A model generated the notes under the pieces. It was given only the letters and a program-made list of their open reading frames with translations. It was not told the origin of the DNA and searched no databases. Positions 23,937 to 32,637 of a stretch of 64,000 nt of DNA are shown here, piece after piece (position 1 is the first letter of the stretch; each line of letters opens with the position of its first letter). Source of the DNA: Amaricoccus macauensis (lineage in GTDB: Bacteria > Pseudomonadota > Alphaproteobacteria > Rhodobacterales > Rhodobacteraceae); NCBI RefSeq assembly GCF_014201905.1, contig NZ_JACHFM010000003.1:62001-126000 (forward strand), given 5' to 3'. A program made the position numbers and the translations under genes.

Positions 23937-25075
23937 GCATCACCGTTTTCGAAGGCGCCTCGATCTTCGATGGCGATCGGTTACATGCCACGTCGACGCT
24001 GGTGGTCGAGGATGGCACGGTCGTGGATATCCTGCCCCCCGACGAGGCGCCGCTCGGGCCGCGCGTGCTGCTGAAGGGGGGCACGCTGGCGCCGGGCTTC
24101 ATCGACCTGCAGGTGAACGGTGGCGGCGGCATCCTGCTCAACAACGCGCCGAGCGTCGCGGGCATCCGCACGATCTGTGAGACCCACGCGCGTCTCGGCA
24201 CGCTGGGGCTGCTGCCGACGCTCATCACCGACGCGCCCGAGACTACGCGCGCGGCGATTGCCGCGGGGGTCGCCGCGGCGGCGGAGGGCGTGCCGGGCTT
24301 TCTCGGCCTGCACCTGGAGGGGCCGCACCTCGATCCGCGCCGCAAGGGGACGCACGACCCGAAGCTGATCCGGCCGATGACGGCGGAGGATCTCGCGGTT
24401 CTGGAAGACGCGGCGCGGCGCCTGCCGGCGCTTCTCGTGACACTTGCCCCCGAGGCGGCCGACGTGGGCCAGATCGCGGCGCTGACGGCCGCCGGCGCCA
24501 TCGTCAGCCTCGGCCACAGCGACGCGAGCGCCGAGGTCGCGGCCGCCGGGTTCGCGGCCGGGGCCGGCGTCGTCACGCATCTCTTCAACGCCATGAGTCA
24601 GTTCGCCTCGCGCGCGCCCGGCCTCGTCGGCGCGACGCTTGCTGCCGAGGGCGTGCGCGCCGGGCTGATTGCCGACGGCGTCCACGTCGATCCGCTCGCG
24701 ATCCGCGTGGCGCTCGCGGCGAAATCGGCACCGGACACGATCTTTCTCGTGACGGACGCAATGGCGGTCGCCGGCACCGATGCCATGAGCTTCACGCTGA
24801 ACGGCCGCACGATCTCGCGGCGCGACGGTCGCCTGACGCTCGCGGACGGCACCTTGGCCGGGGCGGATATCGACATGGCGGCGAGCCTCAGGGTGCTGAC
24901 CCGCGACGTCGGGCTGACCCTCGGACAGGCGCTGCGCATGGCGACGGTGGCGCCCGCGCTCGCCCTCGGGCGCCCGGATTTGGGGCGGCTGAGCGCGGGA
25001 AGTGCGGCCGATCTCGTGCATCTCGACACGGACCTGTGTCTCACGGGTGTCTGGCGCGGGGGCGTGCCGCTCTGA
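23933..25075 (+). CDS. nagA: N-acetylglucosamine-6-phosphate deacetylase
   Basis: 380 residues of the amidohydrolase superfamily. APGFIDLQVNGGGG is the NagA N-terminal motif. GLHLEGPHL supplies the metal-binding Glu, LGHSDA and THLFNAMSQF the histidines, and LVTDAMAVAGTD the catalytic Asp. It removes acetate from GlcNAc-6-P to give GlcN-6-P for the preceding SIS enzyme. The ATG overlaps the upstream stop. A longer in-frame reading inside the upstream gene is not the start. Confidence 0.93.
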   Translation: MSITVFEGASIFDGDRLHATSTLVVEDGTVVDILPPDEAPLGPRVLLKGGTLAPGFIDLQVNGGGGILLNNAPSVAGIRTICETHARLGTLGLLPTLITDAPETTRAAIAAGVAAAAEGVPGFLGLHLEGPHLDPRRKGTHDPKLIRPMTAEDLAVLEDAARRLPALLVTLAPEAADVGQIAALTAAGAIVSLGHSDASAEVAAAGFAAGAGVVTHLFNAMSQFASRAPGLVGATLAAEGVRAGLIADGVHVDPLAIRVALAAKSAPDTIFLVTDAMAVAGTDAMSFTLNGRTISRRDGRLTLADGTLAGADIDMAASLRVLTRDVGLTLGQALRMATVAPALALGRPDLGRLSAGSAADLVHLDTDLCLTGVWRGGVPL

Positions 25076-25092
25076 GCGTGGAGCCGCGCTTG

Positions 25093-25108
25093 AAGCCCCG
25101 TGGGGTTT
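25093..25108 (+). terminator. Terminator candidate after nagA
   Basis: AAGCCCCGTGGGGTTT forms a compact stem (with one G-T pair) followed by a pyrimidine-rich TTTCCCTT tail, 17 bases after the nagA stop. It is the most intrinsic-terminator-like site in the window, though the loop is small. Confidence 0.4.
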
Positions 25109-25148
25109 CCCTTAGAGGAAGGGCCAAACGCCCGGGGGGTAAGAGACG

Positions 25149-25979
25149 ATGGCAACCGGACTGATGAGCGGCAAGCGCGGCCTGATCATGGGGGTCGCCA
25201 ACGACAAGTCCATTGCCTGGGGCATCGCCAAGGCCTGCCACGACGCGGGCGCGGAACTCGGGTTCACCTATCAGGGCGACGCACTCGGCAAGCGGGTGCA
25301 GCCGCTGGCGGCCAGCGTCAACTCCGACATCGTCATTCCCTGTGACGTGAGCGACGAGGCGTCGATGGACGCGACCTTCGCCACCGTGGCGGAGCGCTGG
25401 GGCAAGCTCGACTTTCTCGTCCACGCCATCGGCTTCTCGGACAAGAACGAGCTGCGCGGCTCGTACACCGACATGACGACGGCGGCGAACTTCCAGCAGA
25501 CCATGCTGATCTCGGTCTACAGCTTCACCGCCGCGGCGCAGCGGGCGGCGAAGCTCATGCCCGAGGGCGGCTCGCTGCTCACCCTCACCTACTACGGCGC
25601 CGAAAAGGTCATGCCGCACTACAACGTCATGGGCGTGGCGAAGGCCGCGCTCGAGGCGTCGGTCAAGTACATGGCCATGGACCTCGGACCGCGCGGCATC
25701 CGGGTGAACTCGCTCTCCGCCGGCCCGATCAAGACGCTTGCGGCGTCGGGCATCGGCGATTTCCGCTACATCATGAAGTGGAACGAGCTGAATTCGCCGC
25801 TGCGGCGCAATGTCACGCAGGCCGACGTCGGCAAGTCGGCGCTCTATCTGCTCTCCGATCTTTCCTCCGGCGTCACCGGCGAGACGCATCACGTCGATGC
25901 CGGCTATCACGTGGTCGGCATGAAGGCCGAGGACGCGCCCGACATCGACGTGGTGTCGGGTCGCAAGGAGGCCCCGTGA
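25149..25979 (+). CDS. fabI: Enoyl-[acyl-carrier-protein] reductase (NADH)
   Basis: 276 residues. FabI reduces the trans-2 double bond in fatty-acid elongation. GLIMGVANDKSIAWGIA is the FabI-type nucleotide-binding start. The catalytic Tyr-x6-Lys is in YNVMGVAKAALEAS, with an upstream Tyr at YYGAEKVMPHYN. LSAGPIKTLAASGI is the substrate-loop region. It starts an operon with lysE-like, gpt and DUF2127 genes; the end overlaps the next gene by GTGA. An in-frame Met at residue 6 is an alternative start. Confidence 0.95.
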   Translation: MATGLMSGKRGLIMGVANDKSIAWGIAKACHDAGAELGFTYQGDALGKRVQPLAASVNSDIVIPCDVSDEASMDATFATVAERWGKLDFLVHAIGFSDKNELRGSYTDMTTAANFQQTMLISVYSFTAAAQRAAKLMPEGGSLLTLTYYGAEKVMPHYNVMGVAKAALEASVKYMAMDLGPRGIRVNSLSAGPIKTLAASGIGDFRYIMKWNELNSPLRRNVTQADVGKSALYLLSDLSSGVTGETHHVDAGYHVVGMKAEDAPDIDVVSGRKEAP

Positions 25980-26590
25980 CGATCGCAGGCTTCGCCGCGA
26001 TTGCGTTTCTCTCACTGATGGCCGCGCTCAGCCCGGGGCCGGCGGTGATGCTGAGCGCGCGCACCGGCCTGACGGAAGGGATGCGCGCGGGCGCCTGTCT
26101 CGCGGTCGGCATCGGCATCGGTGCCACCATCTGGGCGGCGGCGGCATTCTTTGGCCTCGCCATCGTCTTCAGCCTTGCGCCGACGCTGCTCGTCGGGCTC
26201 AAGATCGTGGGCTGTGCCTATCTGCTCTGGACCGCCTGGCATCTCTGGCGCAACGCCGACCTGCCGCTGGTCGACGCGGGCGCGCCCCGTGCGCCGCGCA
26301 GCTCGTTCGCGGCATTCCGCCACGGTCTGCTGATGCAGCTTGCCAATCCCAAGACCGCGGTCATGTTCTCGGCGATCTTCGTCGGTATCGTGCCGCCGGG
26401 GACGCCGCTGGCCGTCAAGGCCGCGCTGCTGGCCGTCGTGTTTCTGAACGAAACGCTCTGGAACGTCTTCGTCGCCCGCATCTTCTCGCTCGAGCGCTCG
26501 CGTGCCGCCTATTTGCGGCTCAAGGGCGTGATCGACCGGGCGTTTGGCGGGTTGATCGCGTTCCTCGGCGTGAAGATCATCGCCACCTGA
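25976..26590 (+). CDS. LysE-family amino-acid exporter
   Basis: 204 residues with about six hydrophobic segments and the LysE/RhtB signature near the start ([21 protein letters not shown]). [20 protein letters not shown] is the conserved central motif. Export of an amino acid or homoserine lactone-type compound is the family role; the substrate is not determined. It begins with GTG overlapping the fabI stop, preceded by AAGGAG at 6-7 bases, so it is well translated with fabI. Confidence 0.88.
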   Translation: MTIAGFAAIAFLSLMAALSPGPAVMLSARTGLTEGMRAGACLAVGIGIGATIWAAAAFFGLAIVFSLAPTLLVGLKIVGCAYLLWTAWHLWRNADLPLVDAGAPRAPRSSFAAFRHGLLMQLANPKTAVMFSAIFVGIVPPGTPLAVKAALLAVVFLNETLWNVFVARIFSLERSRAAYLRLKGVIDRAFGGLIAFLGVKIIAT

Positions 26591-26600
26591 GGTCCCCCCG

Positions 26601-27107
26601 ATGAACGACCGCCTGCCGCATGAAAAGGGCTTTCACGTCTCCTGGGACCAGATCCACCGGGACAGCCGGGCGCTGGCCTGGCGGCTCGACAAGCGGGGTC
26701 CGGGCGAGGGCGGGGAGTGGCGCGGGATCGTCGCCATCACCCGCGGCGGCATGGCCCCGGCGATGATCATCGCGCGTGAACTCGACGTGCGCACCGTCGA
26801 TACGATCAGCGTCAAGTCCTACGACTGGCAGAAGCAGGCCAGCGAGGCGACGGTGCTGAAGGCCCCTGACCCGAAGCTGATGGGCGACGGCACCGGGATC
26901 CTCGTGATCGACGATCTCGTGGACAGCGGCAAGACGCTGGAGGTCGTGCGCAAGATGTACCCCAAGGCGCATTTCGCGACGGTCTATGCCAAGCCGCATG
27001 GCCGGGAGATGGTCGACACCTACATCACCGAGGTGAGCCAGGACACCTGGATCTTCTTCCCGTGGGACATGGCGCTGCAGTACGTGCGGCCGTTCCGCGG
27101 CGACTAG
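26601..27107 (+). CDS. gpt: Xanthine phosphoribosyltransferase
   Basis: 168 residues close to the enterobacterial Gpt pattern: [32 protein letters not shown], the PRPP-binding [29 protein letters not shown] and a C-terminal [11 protein letters not shown]. It salvages xanthine and guanine to XMP and GMP using PRPP. It lies 10 bases after the exporter gene with a CCCCCG spacer. Its stop region has been duplicated in the next gene's start (see 27096-27149). Confidence 0.93.
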   Translation: MNDRLPHEKGFHVSWDQIHRDSRALAWRLDKRGPGEGGEWRGIVAITRGGMAPAMIIARELDVRTVDTISVKSYDWQKQASEATVLKAPDPKLMGDGTGILVIDDLVDSGKTLEVVRKMYPKAHFATVYAKPHGREMVDTYITEVSQDTWIFFPWDMALQYVRPFRGD

Positions 27108-27149
27108 TCGGATGGCGGAGCCCGCGGCGACCAGTCGGATGGCGACGCC
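27096..27149 (+). repeat. 27-bp tandem duplication at the gpt stop / DUF2127 start
   Basis: Two adjacent 27-base copies with 3 mismatches (27096-27122 and 27123-27149). The first contains the gpt TAG stop and the ATG at 27112. The second has CAG instead of TAG and carries a second in-frame ATG at 27139. The duplication gives the downstream gene two candidate starts. Confidence 0.75.
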
Positions 27150-27654
27150 CGCGGTGGCGCATGGCAGCGGTGAGACGCACGAGCGGTTCGACCGGCTGGC
27201 ACATGAGACCTTCGAGGGGGCGATCCTGCTCAAGGGCGGTTTCGCGGTGCTTGAGGCGGCCGCGGGGCTCATGCTCTGGCTGATCGGGCCGACGCCGATC
27301 CTGAAGCTCATCGCCCGGATCAACGCGGTGCATCCCGCGCAGCACGGCGACTGGCTGGTGACGACGCTGCTGCATGCGGCCGCGAGCTTCTCGGTGCAGG
27401 CCGAACACTTCTTCGCCATCTACCTGATCGCGCATGGCGCAGTGAAGCTCGTGCTGGTGCTTGGTCTCTTCCTGCGCAAGCGGTGGGCCTATCCGACGTC
27501 GATCGTCGTCACGGCGATGTTCGTCGTCTACCAGATGTGGCGCTTCGACATGACCCACGGGCTCGGGCTGCTGGCGCTCAGCGTTTTCGATACGATTCTC
27601 ATCGCCCTCATCTGGCGTGAGTGGCGGCGGCTGCCGGCGCGCAAGGTGGCGTGA
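27112..27654 (+). CDS. DUF2127 membrane protein
   Basis: Up to 180 residues with four hydrophobic segments: FEGAILLKGGFAVLEAAAGL, the HFFAIYLIAHGAVKLVLVLG segment, AYPTSIVVTAMFVVYQMWRF, and a final FDTILIALIWREW. This is the DUF2127 pattern; the function is unknown. The start may be 27112 or 27139. Neither has a strong ribosome binding site and the first eleven residues are encoded by the 27-bp duplication, so 27139 could be the ancestral start. It ends the fabI operon. Confidence 0.75.
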   Translation: MAEPAATSRMATPAVAHGSGETHERFDRLAHETFEGAILLKGGFAVLEAAAGLMLWLIGPTPILKLIARINAVHPAQHGDWLVTTLLHAAASFSVQAEHFFAIYLIAHGAVKLVLVLGLFLRKRWAYPTSIVVTAMFVVYQMWRFDMTHGLGLLALSVFDTILIALIWREWRRLPARKVA

Positions 27655-27744
27655 CGCGGTTGCTTCAGCTTCGGGTTGAAACGGGTTCTTAAGCAAGGCG
27701 GGCGATGGATCAGACCGTGCTGACGGCTGACCGGAAGGCCCAGA

Positions 27745-28629
27745 ATGTCCCGACTTCGGAGCTCAAGCGACGTTGAGGCGGCGGCGTGCCTCGCGGACTA
27801 CCGGGCGAAGTTCGAGCGGCTGCACGCGGAGACCGCGGCGGAGTTCGGCTGGCGGGCGGTGGCGCCGGAGGCCGTGTCGATGATCGCCGTGCTGATGGCC
27901 TCGCTGCCGATGCTGGCGCTGTTCCTGCCGGACGGGCCGGGCGATCCCGCGGTCTGGCAGGTCGGGGTCGCGGAGATCGGGGTCTGGATCACGGCGTTCC
28001 GGCTGCAACGACCGCGCCATGAGGCCTACCTTGCGGAACTCGCCCGGAGGACGGCGCGGCTCGGCGCGCTTGAGGGGCGCTTGCCCGAGCCCGCCGTGGT
28101 GTTGCGTTCAGTACGGCAGATCAGCGCAGACGACGGGCGAGCGGGCAGCCTTGAAGGTGTGGGTCTGGGTGGTGCCGTCGGCGAGGTCGATGGCGAGGCC
28201 GAGGGTCTCGTCACTGACGACGACCACCTCGGCATTGATGTTGACGCCGTCCTCTTCCCAGACGATGCGCGCGTCGGAGACCCAGCGCCAGGGCGCCAGC
28301 CGGTAGGTCTCGACGCAGCTCGTCATCAGGAGCGTGCCGTCGGAGAGGAACGCCCGCAGGGTGCCGGGAGCCACGCCGGGGGACTCGTCGAGCCAGACGC
28401 GGTCGCGCAGCAGCTCTTCCATCCCCTCGTTGCCGGAGCCAGGCATCGCCGGGCTCGGCAGGCCGACCCAGGAGCAGCCGGCCGGCAGGGCGAGCAGGGC
28501 GCAGAGCGCCAGCCGGCGGAGCCATCGGGCAGCAACTGGCCGGCGCAGGCGATCGGCACGGGGACCGACGGCGGAGACGGGCATCGGGGTGTTGCGCGGC
28601 ATAAGTCCTCCTCTTGCGCGCGACGATAG
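27745..28629 (+). CDS. Hypothetical membrane protein; 3' half antisense to a lipoprotein gene
   Basis: The start at 27745 has GGAAGG 6 bases upstream. The first 115 residues look like a real protein: a charged N-terminus, a hydrophobic segment (VSMIAVLMASLPMLALFLP), a second one (VAEIGVWITAFRL), and a basic tail HEAYLAELARRTARLGAL. From about base 28108 the frame lies codon-for-codon opposite the lipoprotein gene, and the translation becomes Gly/Asp/Arg-rich and unlike a folded protein. So the N-terminal half is likely genuine, and the extension probably reflects a lost stop or an artefact. No family recognised. Confidence 0.4.
   Translation: MSRLRSSSDVEAAACLADYRAKFERLHAETAAEFGWRAVAPEAVSMIAVLMASLPMLALFLPDGPGDPAVWQVGVAEIGVWITAFRLQRPRHEAYLAELARRTARLGALEGRLPEPAVVLRSVRQISADDGRAGSLEGVGLGGAVGEVDGEAEGLVTDDDHLGIDVDAVLFPDDARVGDPAPGRQPVGLDAARHQERAVGEERPQGAGSHAGGLVEPDAVAQQLFHPLVAGARHRRARQADPGAAGRQGEQGAERQPAEPSGSNWPAQAIGTGTDGGDGHRGVARHKSSSCARR
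28108..28602 (-). CDS. Putative lipoprotein
   Basis: 164 residues. A basic N-terminus is followed by a hydrophobic helix and a lipobox (ALLALPAGC, with the lipid-bearing Cys near residue 43). The mature part has an alternating beta-type sequence, SDGTLLMTSCVETYRLAPWR and then DARIVWEEDG, resembling META/HslJ-type or OB-like lipoproteins, but no family is certain. GAGGAGG lies 4-5 bases before the ATG. Its 3' end faces the convergent gene that starts at 27745. Confidence 0.7.
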   Translation of the reverse strand: MPRNTPMPVSAVGPRADRLRRPVAARWLRRLALCALLALPAGCSWVGLPSPAMPGSGNEGMEELLRDRVWLDESPGVAPGTLRAFLSDGTLLMTSCVETYRLAPWRWVSDARIVWEEDGVNINAEVVVVSDETLGLAIDLADGTTQTHTFKAARSPVVCADLPY

Positions 28630-28708
28630 CCGCTGAGCGCCGGGCGCGGTAGTCCGTGCGACGGCTCGCGTCGGGATCCCGCCGTCGGCGGCACAACTCC
28701 GCCCCGGG

Positions 28709-29035
28709 CTACCGTCTCCGGGGGCCGAAGCTCGGGGGGCGGCCGAAGCTGACGAGCGAGACGCCGTCGCGCAGCGCATCCGGCAGGCGGGAGAGCGGCA
28801 GCGCCCGCTCACCCCCGGCGAGGACACCGCCCTCGCGATCGAGTTCGAGGCGCCGGCCGACGAGTGCCTCAAAGCGGGCGGGGCCGGCGGCCACCGAGAA
28901 GGAGCCGCCGACCGCTGGCCCGGTCTCGAAGCCGGCGTGGCGCCAGGCGACGCGCACGCGCTCCACGCGGCCCTGATCACCGTTGCCGGCCACCAGCACC
29001 TGTGCGGAGACGATGTCGGGAAGTTCTGGGGGCAT
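28709..29035 (-). CDS. Small hypothetical protein, subtilase operon
   Basis: 108 residues beginning MPPELPDIVSAQVLVAGNGD. The sequence alternates short hydrophobic and polar stretches, as in a small beta-rich protein, and ends Arg-rich. No signal peptide or membrane segment and no recognised family. It begins 9 bases after the subtilase stop, so it is almost certainly co-expressed; it could be an inhibitor, chaperone or substrate of the protease. Confidence 0.55.
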   Translation of the reverse strand: MPPELPDIVSAQVLVAGNGDQGRVERVRVAWRHAGFETGPAVGGSFSVAAGPARFEALVGRRLELDREGGVLAGGERALPLSRLPDALRDGVSLVSFGRPPSFGPRRR

Positions 29036-29044
29036 GGGGCTTGC

Positions 29045-30601
29045 CTATCCTTGCCGCTGCGGTCCGGTCAGAAGGTCTGCGAGCCGACCGGCCTCTTCTG
29101 GGGTGAGTGGCTGCACGCCGGGCGCGCCGAGGCCGCGAAGTTTTGCCGCCATTACCGCGCGGCCCGCGTCGATCAGCCCGGCGCCGGTCGCGAGATCGTG
29201 CCCGGTGCGCGCCCTGTTGGACTGGTTCGGGTGGCAGCGTCCGCGTTTCACGTCTCGCGCCGTGCCGACGAGGATCGAGCGGACCTCATGCGGCGTCAGG
29301 CTCGGGCAGGCCTGCAGCACCAGTGCGGCGGCGCCGGCGAGCTGGGGCGCGGCCGCCGAGGTGCCGCTGATCGCAGCCCAGCCGTCATGGCCGGTGGTCT
29401 CGTCGGCATGGGGGTGCCGCCCGCCGGCACGGACGTCGTCGATGCGGCAGCCCTTTGGCATCGGCAGCATGATGTAGGCGGCCTTCGGCAGCATCCCGAC
29501 GAGGCCGCAGAGGTCCGGGACGTGGCGCCCGGGATAGACGTAGCCGGCGTTGAAGCCGCTCGCGTAGTCCGATGCGCGGAGCCGGCCGTCCTGCCCCATG
29601 AAGACGCCGCCCGCCGAGATCACGTCCGGGTGCATGCCGGGAAAGCCGAACTCGCCGTTGCCGGCCGAGACGACGACGACGATCCCGGCCTGTACCGCGG
29701 CGGAGACAGCAGCGGCGAGCGCGAAGTCCGGGGCTTCGAGCGTCGCGGGTGGCTTCAGGTTGCCGCCCCAGCTGAGCGAGATGATGTGCGGGTTGAGGCT
29801 CACCGCCACGTTGAAGGCGGCGGCGGTGTTCACCATCGACGCCTTGACCGGCACGAGCTCCGCGTCGGGCGCGAGAGCGAAGATGTTGGCGCTCTCGGAG
29901 GTGCCGTGGCCGTCGGTGTCACGCGAGGGCTCGGTGGCGCCGGGGCCGAGGACGACCGGTGCCACGCGGAAGCCGTGGCGGGTGAAGAAGGGATGGGCCT
30001 CGTGGCCGGTGTCGACCATGGCAATGCGGATGCCGCGTCCGGTGATGCCGGCGCGATGCGCATGGGTGGCGCGGCTCGCGACGGCGACGCCGTCCGGCAC
30101 GTCGAGGTGCCAGTAGTCCACCGCCGGCGGCACGGGGTTGGGCTTGCCCATGAGGAAGCGCGGTGCCTCGAGCGCGACGCCTTCGAGCGCCTGGGCGAAA
30201 CGGCCGCGCCGGGTCGCGACGAGGCCGCGGCGCTCGGTGTTGCGGCAGTCGAGGAAGGTCGCGGTGGTGTGGACCTGTCCGGGCTTGATGACCTCGCGTT
30301 CCTCGGTGACGATCGGCGCGCCGAAGGCATCGGCGAAGAGCCGGGGCGGCCCGGCGAAGTTGATGGTGATCCGGTCGGGATGCGCGCGCAGGATGGTAAA
30401 GCCCGCGCGCCGGAGGTCCTCGATGGCGCGGTCGCAGATCTTCGCCTCGGAGCGGAAGTCATCGACGTTCGAGGCGTCGAGCCGGCCGTCGGCCTCGAAC
30501 AGCGACCGGCCGCCCAGCGAGTGCGGCGAGGCCTGCGCGAACACCATCTTCGGCAACGGAGACGGCGAGGGAGCGGGACTCCGGCGGTTCTTGCCTGCCA
30601 T
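29045..30601 (-). CDS. S8-family serine peptidase (subtilase)
   Basis: 518 residues. The catalytic triad is complete: Asp in IRIAMVDTGHEAH, His in DTDGHGTSES, and Ser in AISGTSAAAPQLAGAAALVL. The oxyanion Asn is in VVVVSAGNGEFG. An N-terminal region of about 190 residues precedes the protease core and may be a propeptide or substrate-binding domain. There is no clear signal peptide, so it may act in the cytoplasm. DCRNTERRGLVATRRGR lies in the pre-domain. The ATG at 30601 is preferred to an upstream reading. A small unknown gene follows 9 bases later. Confidence 0.85.
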   Translation of the reverse strand: MAGKNRRSPAPSPSPLPKMVFAQASPHSLGGRSLFEADGRLDASNVDDFRSEAKICDRAIEDLRRAGFTILRAHPDRITINFAGPPRLFADAFGAPIVTEEREVIKPGQVHTTATFLDCRNTERRGLVATRRGRFAQALEGVALEAPRFLMGKPNPVPPAVDYWHLDVPDGVAVASRATHAHRAGITGRGIRIAMVDTGHEAHPFFTRHGFRVAPVVLGPGATEPSRDTDGHGTSESANIFALAPDAELVPVKASMVNTAAAFNVAVSLNPHIISLSWGGNLKPPATLEAPDFALAAAVSAAVQAGIVVVVSAGNGEFGFPGMHPDVISAGGVFMGQDGRLRASDYASGFNAGYVYPGRHVPDLCGLVGMLPKAAYIMLPMPKGCRIDDVRAGGRHPHADETTGHDGWAAISGTSAAAPQLAGAAALVLQACPSLTPHEVRSILVGTARDVKRGRCHPNQSNRARTGHDLATGAGLIDAGRAVMAAKLRGLGAPGVQPLTPEEAGRLADLLTGPQRQG

Positions 30602-30743
30602 CGGATAGGGACCTCGACACTGGTGCCACGAAAACAGCACGGGAAAAAAGACTTGGGCTCAATCGGCACCGCAAATGGGGCGCGGGTCCAAGCCTAGCAG
30701 AAGTCCGGGTCTCTCGGGAGTCCTGTCGTCGGGTGCCCGGACG

Positions 30744-31502
30744 TCAGACCCAGCCACCGTCAATCACGACGGTCTGGCCGGTGATCGCGGAGGCGTCTTC
30801 GGAGGCGAGAAAGACCGCCGGCCGGGCGATGTCCTCGGGCACGAGGCGGCGCGCGAGGCATTGGCGCTCGGCGCGCGTGGCGTCGGCCTCGGGGGTGAGC
30901 CAGAGCGTCTTCTGTCGCTCGGTCATGATCCAGCCGGGCGCGATCGCGTTCACCCGGATGTTGTGCTGGCCATAGTCGCGCGCCAGCGAGCGCACGAGGC
31001 CGACCACGGCCGACTTCGAGGCGGAATAGACGGGCATCCCGCCGATCCCGGCCAGCGGCACGATCGACGAGAGGCTGATGATCGCGCCGCCGCCAAGTCC
31101 GATCATGTCGGGAAGTACGGCCTGCGAGGCGAAGAAGTGGTGGCGGAAGTTCGTGGCGATGCGTTCGTCGAAATAGTCGGGTTCAACGTCTTCGGTCGGG
31201 TGCCGGTCGTCGCGCGCGGCATTGTTGACGAGCGTGCCGACCGGCCCGAATGCCTCGCGGACGGACGCGATCGCCGCACGCAATGCCGGGATGTCGCGCA
31301 GGTCGACCGGCTCGAACCGGACGGTGGCGTCTTCGCCCGCGAGGCGGTCGGCGAGGGCCGCGCCCGCCTCGATGTCGAAGTCGAGAAAGCCGACGCGCGC
31401 GCCCTGTGCCGCGAAGGCGGCGACGATCGCCGCGCCGATGCCGGAAGCGCCGCCGGTGACGATGACGGTGCGGTCACGAAGGTCGGGGTAGGTGGCGGGC
31501 AT
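30744..31502 (-). CDS. Short-chain dehydrogenase/reductase
   Basis: 252 residues. The Rossmann motif is TVIVTGGASGIGAAIV. NNAARDDRH lies in the substrate pocket, the catalytic Tyr-x3-Lys is YSASKSAVVG with Ser in SLSSIVPLAG, and NAIAPGWIMT follows. Closest in pattern to sugar or polyol dehydrogenases such as xylose dehydrogenases, but the substrate is uncertain. It begins just after the iron-type alcohol dehydrogenase stop, so the two oxidoreductases are co-transcribed. A GTG at 31520, overlapping that stop, is an alternative start; AGGA supports 31502. Confidence 0.85.
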   Translation of the reverse strand: MPATYPDLRDRTVIVTGGASGIGAAIVAAFAAQGARVGFLDFDIEAGAALADRLAGEDATVRFEPVDLRDIPALRAAIASVREAFGPVGTLVNNAARDDRHPTEDVEPDYFDERIATNFRHHFFASQAVLPDMIGLGGGAIISLSSIVPLAGIGGMPVYSASKSAVVGLVRSLARDYGQHNIRVNAIAPGWIMTERQKTLWLTPEADATRAERQCLARRLVPEDIARPAVFLASEDASAITGQTVVIDGGWV

Positions 31503-31516
31503 CGTGTCTCGTCCTG

Positions 31517-32635
31517 TCACATGGCTTCGGCAAGCAGGCGGCGGTAGTCCGACGCGCTCGCCTCGCGCGGGTTGGTGGCGTGGCTGTGATCGGCCAGCGC
31601 GCGCTCGATCACCAGATCGAGGCGGTCGGGCGTCACACCAATTGCCGCGAGACCAACCGGCAGGCCGAGGCGCTGGTTGAGCGCGGCCACCGCTTCGGCG
31701 AGATCGGTATCGGCGGCGAGCCCCATGGCGGCGGCCAGCCGGGCGAGCTTCTGGCCGACGACCGGCGCATTGAACCGGAGCACCGGCGGCAGGAGCAGGG
31801 CATTGAGGGTGCCGTGGTGCAGCTTCAGATCGCCGAGGCTGCCGAGGGCGTGGCTGAGGGAGTGCACCGCGCCGAGGCCCTTCTGGAACGACAGGCCACC
31901 CTCCAGCGCGCCCATCATGAGGTCGGTGCGCGCCGGCAGGTCGGCGGGGCTTTCCACCGCCGTCTCGAGATTGCGCCAGATCCGCCCGGCCCCGTCGAGG
32001 GCGATCGCCTCGGCGGGCGGGTTCAGGCGCGGCGAAAGGAACGTCTCGATGCAGTGCGAGAGGGCGTCGAGCCCGGTGGCGGCGGTCAGCCAGCCCGGCA
32101 GGCCGAGGGTGAGTTCGGGGTCGCAGATCGCCCGCTTCGGGATGAGGTGCGGGCTGATGAAGCCGAGCTTCCGGCCGTCGTCGAGGCTGAGGAGGGCGGC
32201 GCGGCCGACCTCGGCGCCGGTACCCGAGGTGGTCGGGATGGCGATGACCGGCGCCACCGGGCCGATGCGGTCGATCCCGCCGAGGATGGCGGCGTAGTGT
32301 TCGAGCGGTGCCTCGTGCGTCGCGAGGAGGGCCACGCCCTTCGCGAGGTCGATGGGCGAGCCGCCGCCGAGCGCCACGATGCCGTCGCAGTCCTCGCGCC
32401 GATAGACCTCGAGCGCGGCGTTGACCGCCGTCTCGGTCGGGTTTGTCGGCGTGTCGAGGAAGACCGCGGCGGCGGGCATCAGCGGTCGCACCCGCTCGAT
32501 CAGCCCGGCGGCCGCGAGCCCCTGGTCGGAGACGAGAAGAGGCCGGCGGATGGAAAGCTCGGCACAGGCGGCGGTGAGGGCCGAGACTTCGCCCGGGCCG
32601 AAGTCGATGGTGGTGAGATAGACGATGCGGGCCAT
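31517..32635 (-). CDS. Iron-containing alcohol dehydrogenase (type III)
   Basis: 372 residues. [18 protein letters not shown] is the NAD-binding glycine-rich loop. [18 protein letters not shown] follows, and metal ligands are in [10 protein letters not shown] and the [20 protein letters not shown] stretch. It oxidises an alcohol or reduces an aldehyde. The start lacks its own ribosome binding site. A 20-codon ORF with a strong one ends 2 bases upstream, which suggests translational coupling. It is followed in the operon by an SDR. Confidence 0.88.
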   Translation of the reverse strand: MARIVYLTTIDFGPGEVSALTAACAELSIRRPLLVSDQGLAAAGLIERVRPLMPAAAVFLDTPTNPTETAVNAALEVYRREDCDGIVALGGGSPIDLAKGVALLATHEAPLEHYAAILGGIDRIGPVAPVIAIPTTSGTGAEVGRAALLSLDDGRKLGFISPHLIPKRAICDPELTLGLPGWLTAATGLDALSHCIETFLSPRLNPPAEAIALDGAGRIWRNLETAVESPADLPARTDLMMGALEGGLSFQKGLGAVHSLSHALGSLGDLKLHHGTLNALLLPPVLRFNAPVVGQKLARLAAAMGLAADTDLAEAVAALNQRLGLPVGLAAIGVTPDRLDLVIERALADHSHATNPREASASDYRRLLAEAM

Positions 32636-32637
32636 GG

